A stretch of DNA of 12,961 nucleotides. Source: an uncultured Lachnospiraceae bacterium. GTDB taxonomy: Bacteria; Bacillota; Clostridia; Lachnospirales; Lachnospiraceae. Of the stretch, positions 1-6,388 are shown piece by piece. The DNA lies in contig CAJUED010000077.1 in the NCBI GenBank assembly GCA_910585075.1, forward strand, positions 1 to 12,961, given 5' to 3'. The notes beneath the pieces were generated by a model. That model did not search any database and was not told the DNA's origin. It was given only the letters and a program-made list of their open reading frames with translations. Positions within the stretch are counted from its first letter, which is position 1; the number at the start of each line of letters is the position of its first letter. The translations under genes were made by a program, and so were the position numbers.

Positions 1-275
1 AATGAACCGGATATTTCAGACAGGCTTTTTCCATAGTTGCCGATTTGTTCCGTACCTTGTAAAATCATATCAATATAGGGCATAATATCTTTTCCAGTCT
101 GTGTCAGTTCCATATGCCTTCCGATTTTCTCAAATAATTTCAAAGCCAGTTCTTCTTCAAGCTGTTTTATCTGGAAGGTTACCGTAGACTGTGTATAGCC
201 CAACTTATCCGCTGCCTTTTGAAAACTCCCCATTTCAAGGATTGTTTTGAATGTAACCAAACTTTTTGTATTCAT
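1..275 (-). CDS. LysR-family transcriptional regulator, N-terminal part (cut by window edge)
   Basis: Reading leftward from the ATG at 275-273 gives 91 residues without a stop before the window ends, so only the N-terminus is present. Residues about 3-60 are a typical LysR winged HTH: MNTKSLVTFKTILEMGSFQ, then KAADKLGYTQSTVTFQIKQL as the helix-turn-helix, and LFEKIGRHMELTQTG as the wing. An AGGAG ribosome binding site lies at 284-288 (minus strand), 8 bases before the ATG. The effector-binding domain lies outside the window. The gene is divergent from the acyl-CoA dehydrogenase, and LysR regulators often control the divergent neighbour together with their own gene; that role is inferred. Family assignment is confident, the effector unknown. 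Confidence 0.88.
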   Translation of the reverse strand, partial: MNTKSLVTFKTILEMGSFQKAADKLGYTQSTVTFQIKQLEEELALKLFEKIGRHMELTQTGKDIMPYIDMILQGTEQIGNYGKSLSEISGS

Positions 276-302
276 CTTTTACTACTCCTTAATATATTTA
301 AT

Positions 303-319
303 ATTTCGAATTTTGAAAT
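303..319. promoter_or_regulatory. Candidate LysR-type operator (T-N11-A palindrome)
   Basis: The gap between the divergent regulator and dehydrogenase contains ATTTC-N7-GAAAT, a palindrome with 5-bp arms that fits the T-N11-A form of LysR recognition boxes. It sits 28 bases upstream of the regulator's start codon, suitable for autorepression and for activating the divergent gene. The surroundings are extremely AT-rich, so a chance palindrome cannot be excluded. Confidence 0.4.
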
Positions 320-352
320 TAAATTAATTAAATTTTTTAATTGTTTTCTTTG

Positions 353-361
353 TGTTATTAT
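353..361 (+). promoter_or_regulatory. Candidate extended -10 promoter of the acyl-CoA dehydrogenase gene
   Basis: TGT followed by TATTAT (356-361) forms an extended -10 element 45 bases upstream of the dehydrogenase start. There is no good -35 element at 17 bases, only an A/T run, as expected if a LysR-type activator assists RNA polymerase. Confidence 0.35.
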
Positions 362-406
362 AAAACAGCAGATAGGAAATAGCAATCAATTTCAAGGAGG
401 TACCAT

Positions 407-1549
407 ATGAATTTCAAGTTTAGCGCGGATGAGCAGAAAGTAATAGACCTTATTCACGAATTTGGTGTAAATGAGGTTGCGCCATTGGCGGCGGAGATTG
501 ACGAACAGGAACGCTTTCCCGAAGAAAGCAGAAAACGATTGGCTGAATTAGGTATGATGGGAATTTGTTACCCAAAGGAATATGGTGGTGGCGGGTATTC
601 TTACCTTGCATATATTGCAGTAATTGAGGAATTGGCAAAACACTGTTCCACTACATCGGTTATGTTATCTGACCATCACTCTTTAGGCTCTTTCCCTATT
701 TCAGAATTTGGCACAGAAGAACAAAAACAGAAATATCTTGTTCCACTTTTGAAAGGTGAAAAATTAGGAGCATTTGCAGTAACAGAACCGTCCGCAGGAA
801 GCGACTTGGGAAACCAGCAGACAACCGCAGTTGACATGGGCGATTACTGGCTTTTGAACGGCTCTAAAATCTTCATCACGAATGGCTTTTATGCAGATAC
901 TTACTTTGTCACAGCTATGACAGATAAAGAAAAGCGAAGCAGAGGTATTTCCGGTTTTATCGTAGAAAAAGGAACTCCCGGCTTTACTTTTGGAACAAAG
1001 GAAAAGAAAATGGGTATCCGTGGTTCCGCTACATATGAATTAGTCTTCACTGACTGTAAAATTCCAAAAGAAAATTTATTGGGGGAATTAGGAAAAGGCT
1101 TCAAGATGGCCCTTATTACCTTAGACGGCGGGCGTATCGGCGTAGCTGCACAGGCATTAGGTATTGCGCAGGGAGCGATTGACCATTGTAAAAAATATGT
1201 TACGAAACATATGCAGGGAGAACAGAGAATCTCACAATATCAGTTCACACAGTTTGAACTTGCTGATATGCAGGCGAGGGTTGATGCTGCCCGATTATTG
1301 GTATATCGCGCGGCGCAGGCAAAGCAGGATCATGAACCATTTTCACATCTTGCGGCTATGGGTAAATTATATGCAGCGGAAGCAGCTGCAAATGTGACGC
1401 GCCGTTGTGCCCAGCTTGCAGGTTATGACGGATATTCAAGAGATTTTCCATTTGAGCGTTTAATGCGTGATGCCAAGATTACGGAGATTTATGAGGGGAC
1501 GAGCGAAGTACAGAGAATGGTCATATCTTCGTGGATGGGAATCAAATAA
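407..1549 (+). CDS. Acyl-CoA dehydrogenase (butyryl-CoA dehydrogenase-like)
   Basis: This 380-residue protein has the full length and layout of short-chain acyl-CoA dehydrogenases, FAD flavoproteins that make or reduce the alpha-beta double bond of acyl-CoA. The N-terminal helical domain covers about 1-120. The family signature AFAVTEPSAGSD is at 122-133, the FAD-side motif FITNG at 156-160, and the C-terminal stretch RDAKITEIYEGTSEVQ at 354-369 carries the expected catalytic base Glu363. AAGGAGG lies 6 bases before the ATG. In clostridia, relatives reduce crotonyl-CoA to butyryl-CoA with electron-transferring flavoprotein EtfAB, but no etf, thiolase or crotonase gene follows here. The exact substrate (butyryl-, other short-chain or aryl-acrylyl-CoA) is therefore open. 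The divergent LysR gene is its likely regulator. Confidence 0.93.
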   Translation: MNFKFSADEQKVIDLIHEFGVNEVAPLAAEIDEQERFPEESRKRLAELGMMGICYPKEYGGGGYSYLAYIAVIEELAKHCSTTSVMLSDHHSLGSFPISEFGTEEQKQKYLVPLLKGEKLGAFAVTEPSAGSDLGNQQTTAVDMGDYWLLNGSKIFITNGFYADTYFVTAMTDKEKRSRGISGFIVEKGTPGFTFGTKEKKMGIRGSATYELVFTDCKIPKENLLGELGKGFKMALITLDGGRIGVAAQALGIAQGAIDHCKKYVTKHMQGEQRISQYQFTQFELADMQARVDAARLLVYRAAQAKQDHEPFSHLAAMGKLYAAEAAANVTRRCAQLAGYDGYSRDFPFERLMRDAKITEIYEGTSEVQRMVISSWMGIK

Positions 1550-1623
1550 AATATAAGACCTGATAAATCAAAGCGAACAGCAAGGAAGCGTAATATGAGA
1601 GGATTGTTGATTTTGGAATTTAC

Positions 1624-1665
1624 TTGACAAACTATCAATTGACAGATATACTATCAACTGATAGT
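1624..1665 (+). promoter_or_regulatory. Toxin-antitoxin promoter with tandem operator copies
   Basis: TTGACA (1624-1629), a 17-base spacer and TATACT (1647-1652) form a near-consensus sigma-A promoter upstream of the toxin gene. Two copies of a 14-mer are embedded in it: CTATCAATTGACAG at 1632-1645 in the spacer and CTATCAACTGATAG at 1651-1664 over the -10. They match at 12 of 14 positions and start 19 bases apart. The second is a perfect 6-bp inverted repeat around two central bases, the first matches at five of six pairs. A repressor bound here would block RNA polymerase. The HTH of the downstream antitoxin is the natural candidate, by analogy with autoregulated type II modules. Confidence 0.72.
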
Positions 1666-1673
1666 AAAACGCT

Positions 1674-2093
1674 TTGGAGGTGATTATAGTTTTCCTTAGT
1701 ACACAATCGAAAAAGAGAGAAGTCGTTGCATTCCTGAACGAATTAAAATCGTTGCTTGAAAATGCAGATTTTGACATAGATACGGATTTTATGCTGATTA
1801 AAAAGAGGAAACAGGATGAAGAACAAGAATATTCAACACCATATACCTTGTTGGATCTTGATTACGATACGGAAGATGTAGTAGAGCGGCTGAAAGAACT
1901 TACCGTAGCAGAATATTCGGAGACAAAAATAGATAAAGACGATTTGAATCCACCATTATTATTTGTTTTTGGAAAGGATATAAATAGTAAGCTTGTATAT
2001 GTAAAGTTAAAGATTAAAGGAAATCAGCAGAAACATGTATTATGTGTGTCTTTCCATTATGCGAAGAAGAAAATGACATTTCCTTATGCATAA
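1674..2093 (+). CDS. Probable MqsR-like type II toxin (putative mRNA interferase)
   Basis: This frame of up to 139 residues ends 25 bases before the antitoxin gene. Its second half, LVYVKLKIKG followed by HVLCVSFHYAK (residues 107-131), resembles the C-terminal strands of E. coli MqsR, with Tyr109 where MqsR has its catalytic Tyr81 and His128 near the position of Lys96. The preceding segment TLLDLDYDTEDVVERLKELT matches the MqsR helical part in style. MqsR cleaves mRNA, mainly at GCU. The family call is from memory of the pattern and the toxin-first gene order. The start is problematic: the only strong ribosome binding site, GGAGGTGAT at 1676-1684, is followed at normal distance by ATA (1686), while TTG 1674 and GTG 1680 overlap that site. 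The coordinates use TTG for the longest frame; the next in-frame ATG is at 1791. Confidence 0.62.
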   Translation: MEVIIVFLSTQSKKREVVAFLNELKSLLENADFDIDTDFMLIKKRKQDEEQEYSTPYTLLDLDYDTEDVVERLKELTVAEYSETKIDKDDLNPPLLFVFGKDINSKLVYVKLKIKGNQQKHVLCVSFHYAKKKMTFPYA

Positions 2094-2118
2094 TGGGATT
2101 GCAAAGGAGGTAAGACAA

Positions 2119-3162
2119 ATGGAGGCCAGCACATTATTGAAAAAGGTTCATATGAATTGTCCTTTGTGTGACAAAACACATGAAGTTGAGGAAAGAAAAC
2201 GTACCACATCAATTGTATTAAAGGGAGAAGAAGTAACCTACGAGGAAAGGTTTTATTTTTGTGCCAATGCGGACGAAGATGAAAATGAGTTTGAAACAGG
2301 GGCAATGACGAATGAAAATCTTTTAAATGCAAGAAACGCATATCGTATTAAAAAGGGATTACTCACGTCCTGCGAGATTGTTGAGATAAGGGAAAGCTAT
2401 GGATTGTCCCAGGTTGATTTAGCGAAACTCCTGGGATGGGGAGAAGCAACTATTTCACGCTATGAAAGTAAAGCTATTCAAGATGAGGCTTATGATACCA
2501 TGCTTCGCCTGATTAAAGATAATCCGCTTCAGGCATTGGAATTTCTGAAAAAGAACGCGGATAAATTTACTACGATGAAGAAATTAGAGATAAAATTAAA
2601 AATAGTTGAAAAACTTGATTCATACGGAAAGGAATTTCTGACACGTCAAACTTTTGAGGGTGAGTATGTTAATTTTGAAGAACCATCTGATTCAAACGGT
2701 TTTACTGTTTTGAATATCGACAAGATAGAGGCAATGATTTCATATATTGCAGAGAAAGTATCAAACTTGTTTAAAGTAAAGCTGATGAAAATGCTGTGGT
2801 ATTCGGATGTTTTATCGTTCATTAAGAATGGATTTGCAATGACCGGTATGGTTTACAGACATGAGCCAATGGGAGCATTGCCTGTTGGACACTATAGTTT
2901 GATGAATCTTGAAAATCTTAACATTAAAGAAGAAATAAGTTATAATTATGACACGATGCTGCATGTCTATCCGACTGCAGGAATGGATTATTCCGTATTG
3001 AGTGATGAAGAAAGAGCTATATTGGATAAAGTGATTGAGAAATTCAAGGATTATAAGGCGAAGGATATTGTAGGTTATATGCATGAAGAAAAAGCATATA
3101 CGGAGACGAAAGCGGGAGAGATTATTCCTTTTAGTTTGGCAAAGGAAATAAGAAGCTTTTAG
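2119..3162 (+). CDS. Antitoxin: MqsA-like CxxC module + HTH (Xre) + Panacea/DUF4065 (SocA-like) domain
   Basis: The start is ATG 2119, with AAAGGAGG 8 bases upstream; a longer in-frame start at 2086 lacks a site. The 347-residue product has three parts. Residues 14-48 form an MqsA/YgiT-type module with CPLC at 14-17 but only one further cysteine (Cys48 in FYFCAN), so the usual second CxxC is incomplete. Residues about 86-117 are an Xre-like HTH (LSQVDLAKLLGWGEATISRY). Residues about 205-330 carry a DUF4065/Panacea domain, seen in KLMKMLWYSD, the MTGMVYRHEPMGALPVG stretch and the later helices. Panacea domains are known as neutralising modules of antitoxins paired with unrelated toxins; SocA is a member. 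The protein should bind the upstream toxin and repress the operon through its HTH. A 51-base piece (2641-2691, linker residues 175-191) recurs in diverged form at 12560-12610. Confidence 0.85.
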   Translation: MEASTLLKKVHMNCPLCDKTHEVEERKRTTSIVLKGEEVTYEERFYFCANADEDENEFETGAMTNENLLNARNAYRIKKGLLTSCEIVEIRESYGLSQVDLAKLLGWGEATISRYESKAIQDEAYDTMLRLIKDNPLQALEFLKKNADKFTTMKKLEIKLKIVEKLDSYGKEFLTRQTFEGEYVNFEEPSDSNGFTVLNIDKIEAMISYIAEKVSNLFKVKLMKMLWYSDVLSFIKNGFAMTGMVYRHEPMGALPVGHYSLMNLENLNIKEEISYNYDTMLHVYPTAGMDYSVLSDEERAILDKVIEKFKDYKAKDIVGYMHEEKAYTETKAGEIIPFSLAKEIRSF

Positions 3163-3170
3163 TTTATGTA

Positions 3171-3176
3171 TATAAT
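3171..3176 (+). promoter_or_regulatory. Candidate -10 for the small membrane protein gene
   Basis: A perfect TATAAT lies just after the antitoxin stop codon and 92 bases before the next start. No acceptable -35 element is found at 16-18 bases, so this is only a candidate. Confidence 0.3.
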
Positions 3177-3267
3177 GGTAAAGCAGGCGGCAGAACCTTT
3201 TCATTTGTTTCAGGTATGCATAAGATAGTCTGTAAAAACTAAATTCTCATTTGCAGAGGTAAAAGTG

Positions 3268-3492
3268 ATGAAAAAAATATATAGCGTATTAAGAATCGCA
3301 CTGTGGAGTTTTATTGGCGTTTTTATTGGAAGCAGCCTTTATAACTGGTATGACTATAAGACACACCCGGATTTGTATGCTATGCAGTCTGCTCCATGGT
3401 ATTTGAGTATTGAAATCAGTGCCATATTCACAATTATCGTTGTGATAGTAATTTTCACAATTATGTGGATTATTAAGAAAAAGTATCTATAG
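3268..3492 (+). CDS. Small two-helix membrane protein, function unknown
   Basis: The frame encodes 74 residues from ATG 3268; an in-frame GTG at 3265 adds one. The ribosome binding site is weak (AGAGG at 3255-3259). Hydrophobic segments at about residues 8-27 (LRIALWSFIGVFIGSSLYNW) and 46-68 (YLSIEISAIFTIIVVIVIFTIMW) bracket a loop of roughly 18 residues containing DYKTHPDLYAMQS. The C-terminus is basic (IIKKKYL), pointing to a cytoplasmic tail. I do not recognise a characterised family. It sits between a toxin-antitoxin pair and a restriction-type protein, which raises the possibility of a defence-associated membrane partner, but there is no direct evidence. The reading frame stays open for 25 codons after the stop (3493-3567). 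Confidence 0.62.
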   Translation: MKKIYSVLRIALWSFIGVFIGSSLYNWYDYKTHPDLYAMQSAPWYLSIEISAIFTIIVVIVIFTIMWIIKKKYL

Positions 3493-3553
3493 GGCGGCTT
3501 TAAGCTTGACGGATTGACAGCCCATCAAAAATTAAATAACCAGTGGTATATCA

Positions 3554-3589
3554 AGCAGGAAATCTTTTGACAGGTTCCCTGCTCTTTTT
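3554..3589 (+). terminator. Candidate intrinsic terminator
   Basis: AGCAGG (3554-3559) pairs with CCTGCT (3578-3583) around an 18-base loop, followed by CTTTTTA. The stem is short and the loop long, so the termination strength is doubtful. Its place after the small membrane gene and before a new promoter fits an operon boundary. Confidence 0.42.
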
Positions 3590-3592
3590 ATA

Positions 3593-3621
3593 TCTACAAA
3601 ATAGCAGACTTGTGTTATACT
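3593..3621 (+). promoter_or_regulatory. Candidate promoter of the DUF262-HNH gene
   Basis: TCTACA (3593-3598; 4 of 6 to consensus), a 17-base spacer and TATACT (3616-3621) preceded by TGT form an extended -10 promoter. It leaves a leader of nearly 190 bases before the start codon at 3818. Confidence 0.5.
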
Positions 3622-3676
3622 ATATTTTCAGTATATATGTTCAAAATAAGTGGTATTACATTAATTAAGATGATGA

Positions 3677-3704
3677 TTCTCAGATGTGTGAAAATGTCTG
3701 AGAA
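3677..3704 (+). promoter_or_regulatory. Hairpin in the 5' leader of the DUF262-HNH gene
   Basis: TTCTCAGA and TCTGAGAA pair perfectly over 8 bp around a 12-base loop (TGTGTGAAAATG), about 113 bases before the start codon. There is no T-run, so it is not a simple terminator. It could be an operator palindrome or an RNA structure in the leader. Confidence 0.4.
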
Positions 3705-3817
3705 CCAAGATGCACAATGCAAAATATGTACAGGAAGTCGGCAATCTAAATTTCGGAGTTTTTTGTATAGCGAAGGCTTCGGAAGCAATACATAAGAAAA
3801 ATTAAGGAGATACACAT

Positions 3818-5629
3818 ATGGCAGTCAATATAGCACCAAAATCGTTGGATACGGAACTGAATGAGCTCATGAGGGATGTGACGACAGGAAAGGCACAGCT
3901 GCCTGAATTCCAGCGGAGCTGGACATGGGATGATGGCAGGATTAGGGGAATACTGGCAAGTTTATCCCAAGGCTATCCCATGGGAGCCATCATGCGTCTG
4001 GAGTACGGTAACGAAAATGTAAGGTTCAAGTACCGTCCGATTGAAGGGGTGAAAAACGTAACTCAGACTCCGAATTATCTTGTTTTGGATGGACAGCAGC
4101 GTTTGACATCCATGTATCGTGCCACCTGCTCTGAAGATCCGGTTGAGACAAAAACGGATAAGGGAAAGGATATCAAACGTTTTTATTACCTGGACATTAA
4201 GAAATGTCTCGATGAAAATGAAGACAGATATGATGCAATCCTTCCGGTACCGGAGGACAGAAAAATCAAGGCCAATTTTAACCGGGATATACTTCTGGAT
4301 CTTTCGACACGAGAATTGGAATATGAACACGAAATGTTCCCGATTAATATTATTTTTGACAGCAGTGCAAGGGAAGACTGGGCTGACGGGTATAAAGAGT
4401 TTCATGACTATGGAAAGGATTTTATGGAGCGTTACAAGAGATTCCGTACCGATGTCATAGAAACAATTACAGGGTATAAGCTGCCTGTGATTACCCTTGG
4501 AAAAGAGACTCCGAGAGAGGCTGTCTGTAAGGTATTTGAAAATGTTAATACCGGCGGCGTTGCATTAACGGTATTTGAACTGGTAACAGCTACTTTTGCA
4601 ACCTATGAATTTGATCTCAGAAAAGATTGGGAGGAATGTAAGGAAGTTATATGGGGAATCCATGAGACTCTTAATACGGATGTGATGAAAGGGGTGGATG
4701 AAACTGCCTTCCTGACAACAATAACCCTTTATACGAGTTATTTTGCAGAGACCATGACCACATGTAAGAAGAAGGATGTTTTGTCACTTAGCTTCGAATC
4801 GTATAAGGCCAATAAGGCAGCTGTGCTTGAAGGATATAAGATGGCGCGTAAGTTCCTGTTTGGTCAATATGTGTTCAGGATGAGAGATTTGCCATATACA
4901 ACGCAATTGATTCCACTTGCTGCTATCTGTGCGGTTATCGGCAAGAGTACATTTAATTTACCTAAGACACAAAATATACTTGCACGTTGGTTTTGGTGCG
5001 GGATCATGGGTGAGATGTATGGTGGTGCAAATGAAACCAGATATGCCAATGATATTGAGGATGTAGTTGCGGAAATCCAGGGTAAAGTCAGTCTGAACAG
5101 AACTGTCAATGCCGCATACTTCTCCGCAACGAGACTTATTTCCCTTCAGACGCGAAACAGTGCTGCTTACAAGGGGATTATGGCTCTGGTATACCGGGAA
5201 AGCTGCCGTGATTTTATGAAAGGCACCACGATGGACATTGTAAAGAGCATGGATGAATCTCCGGATATCCATCATATTTTCCCTGAGACATACTGCATTA
5301 AGCAGGGCTATCGCAAGGAAAAATGGAATTCGATAATCAATAAGACACCGCTTTTACCGGAATCGAATCGCCAGATAGGCGGAGAAGCGCCAAGCAAGTA
5401 CAGCCAAAAAATTATGAAGGCAGCGCAGATTGATGAAACACAGCTCAGGATGAGGGTAGAATCACACCTTATCAACTATGAAGCTTTCATACAGGATGAT
5501 TTTGATGCTTACTTTATAGACAGAGCCAGGGCAATCATGGCGGTGATAGAAGCCGCTATGGGTAAGAGTATAGCTGACAAGGGTTCGGAGCAGACAATTA
5601 ATATTTATGGAGAGAGTCTGGAAGATTAA
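3818..5629 (+). CDS. DUF262 + HNH nuclease protein (GmrSD/type IV restriction-like)
   Basis: This 603-residue protein starts at ATG 3818 with AAGGAG 8 bases upstream. The N-terminal DUF262 (ParB-like) domain shows LPEFQRSWTWDDGRIRGIL at 28-46, the DGQQR nucleotide-site motif at 91-95 (LVLDGQQRLTSMY), and FENVNTGGVALTVFEL at 240-255. The C-terminal half carries an HNH/DUF1524-like nuclease site, DIHHIFPETY at 483-492 with the downstream Asn in NKTPLLPESNR (508-518). In GmrSD and BrxU the DUF262 part hydrolyses NTP and the nuclease part cuts phage DNA, often with modified cytosine; both halves are fused here as in many single-chain relatives. No methyltransferase is seen, fitting a modification-dependent or anti-phage nuclease. 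Substrate specificity cannot be read from the sequence. Confidence 0.85.
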   Translation: MAVNIAPKSLDTELNELMRDVTTGKAQLPEFQRSWTWDDGRIRGILASLSQGYPMGAIMRLEYGNENVRFKYRPIEGVKNVTQTPNYLVLDGQQRLTSMYRATCSEDPVETKTDKGKDIKRFYYLDIKKCLDENEDRYDAILPVPEDRKIKANFNRDILLDLSTRELEYEHEMFPINIIFDSSAREDWADGYKEFHDYGKDFMERYKRFRTDVIETITGYKLPVITLGKETPREAVCKVFENVNTGGVALTVFELVTATFATYEFDLRKDWEECKEVIWGIHETLNTDVMKGVDETAFLTTITLYTSYFAETMTTCKKKDVLSLSFESYKANKAAVLEGYKMARKFLFGQYVFRMRDLPYTTQLIPLAAICAVIGKSTFNLPKTQNILARWFWCGIMGEMYGGANETRYANDIEDVVAEIQGKVSLNRTVNAAYFSATRLISLQTRNSAAYKGIMALVYRESCRDFMKGTTMDIVKSMDESPDIHHIFPETYCIKQGYRKEKWNSIINKTPLLPESNRQIGGEAPSKYSQKIMKAAQIDETQLRMRVESHLINYEAFIQDDFDAYFIDRARAIMAVIEAAMGKSIADKGSEQTINIYGESLED

Positions 5630-5900
5630 TGTTCCTGGCAAAAATGATTGTGTCGAAAGGGGTGAAACCGGACGCCTGCATATGGCTGAAATCTTTATCA
5701 GGAAAGAGTTTGGCCGGGGAAGGGTAAAGGTACATGTTGCGTTTGACGGGGAACCCTATGATGGAAGCATTGTAAATATGGGCATAAAAAATCCTGACGG
5801 GAGTGTCTGCTATATTATAGGCATGCGTAAAGACATCCGTTCCCGGATAGGGAAGCAGCCGGGAGACAGCATTCATGTAATAGTCAGGGAACGGGGATAA
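5607..5900 (+). CDS. DUF1905 domain protein, apparently lacking its N-terminal part
   Basis: From about residue 32 (IRKEFGRGRVKVHVAFDGEP) to the end (KDIRSRIGKQPGDSIHVIVRE) the frame matches the small beta-barrel DUF1905 family. Clostridial relatives normally carry about 20-25 further residues in front, ending in a stretch like GAYVEFPYDIRKEFG. Here that part is replaced by MERVWKINVPGKNDCVERGE, which does not look like the family and overlaps the DUF262 gene by 23 bases. Neither ATG 5607 (longest frame, overlapping the upstream stop) nor ATG 5682 (72 residues) has a ribosome binding site at normal distance. The gene may therefore be a 5'-truncated remnant. DUF1905 has no established reaction. 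Family call fairly sure, functionality uncertain. Confidence 0.68.
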   Translation: MERVWKINVPGKNDCVERGETGRLHMAEIFIRKEFGRGRVKVHVAFDGEPYDGSIVNMGIKNPDGSVCYIIGMRKDIRSRIGKQPGDSIHVIVRERG

Positions 5901-5912
5901 GGAGGAAGGAAG

Positions 5913-6323
5913 ATGTGGACGTGTCCGAAATGTGGGCGGAGTTTTAAACGGCAGGGGCAGGGACATTACTGCGGAAAGGCGCCGGAAACGATTGATGAAT
6001 ATATCCTGGCACAGCCGGAAGAAGTGCAGCAGTATCTGAAAGCAGTGAGGGATGCAATCTGTGCGGCACTGCCGGAGGCGGAGGAACGGATCTCATGGAG
6101 TATGCCGACTTTCTGGAAAGGGAATAATATTATCCAGTTTGCCGGTTTTAAGAAACATGTGGGCCTATATCCCGGGCCGGAGGCTGTTCAGGAGTTTTCT
6201 AAACGCCTGGAAGGGTACAAGACCAGCAAAGGGACGATACAGATACCATACGGCGATCCGATTCCAAAGGAGCTGATATTTGATATTGCAAAGTGGTGCT
6301 ATGTGACAGGGAATCATCCGTAA
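5913..6323 (+). CDS. DUF1801 (YdhG-like) protein with N-terminal zinc ribbon
   Basis: The ATG follows GGAGGAAGGAAG directly, 12 bases after the preceding stop. Residues 4-20 form a small zinc site, CPKC (Cys4, Cys7) with His18 and Cys20 in GHYC. Residues about 26-130 are a DUF1801 domain: TIDEYILAQPEEVQQYL, then EERISWSMPTFW, FAGFKKHVGLYPGPEAVQEF, and GYKTSKGTIQIPYG. DUF1801 proteins have a frataxin-like fold and are often called YdhG/YjbR/CyaY-like, but no defined reaction is established. The added zinc ribbon resembles one often seen on DUF5655 proteins, and a DUF5655 gene follows directly. It is likely cotranscribed with its neighbours. Confidence 0.85.
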   Translation: MWTCPKCGRSFKRQGQGHYCGKAPETIDEYILAQPEEVQQYLKAVRDAICAALPEAEERISWSMPTFWKGNNIIQFAGFKKHVGLYPGPEAVQEFSKRLEGYKTSKGTIQIPYGDPIPKELIFDIAKWCYVTGNHP

Positions 6324-6388
6324 AGTGGATGACATTTATTCAATAAGCCGTCTCGCGAAGCGTGGCGGTGTTTGATGGGATACAAGGT

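Larger units (their letters stand above)
3493..3817. other. 325-base intergenic leader between the membrane protein and the DUF262 gene
   Basis: No convincing gene is present. The first 75 bases continue the frame of the upstream small protein beyond its TAG as a coding-like stretch ending QWYIKQEIF and TGA at 3568. Then come a terminator-like hairpin (3554-3589), a candidate promoter (3593-3621), a perfect 8-bp hairpin in the leader (3677-3704) and a smaller palindrome CGAAGGCTTCG at 3771-3781. A 33-codon frame from ATG 3694 lacks a ribosome binding site. Confidence 0.55.

Noticed and set aside
219..410. 63-codon plus-strand frame MKTPHFKDCFECN...
   Set aside because: It overlaps the LysR start on the other strand, runs through the AT-rich promoter region and has no ribosome binding site.
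1603..1626. Short frame MRGLLILEF after AGGAAG at 1594
   Set aside because: It encodes only about ten residues and ends in the toxin promoter; it may be a relic but cannot be assigned.
1639..1667. Second TTGACA (1639-1644) as an alternative -35
   Set aside because: At 17 bases it meets TAGTAA, a poor -10; the TTGACA at 1624 with TATACT is much better.
2812..3204. 130-codon minus-strand frame
   Set aside because: It is a shadow of the antitoxin gene with a composition unlike a real protein and no ribosome binding site.
3694..3795. 33-codon frame MSENQDAQCKICTG... in the DUF262 leader
   Set aside because: There is no ribosome binding site, it starts inside the hairpin and matches no pattern I know. 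A leader peptide is possible but unsupported.
5598..5966. 122-codon minus-strand frame
   Set aside because: It lies opposite the DUF1905 and DUF1801 genes, which have clear family motifs on the plus strand.
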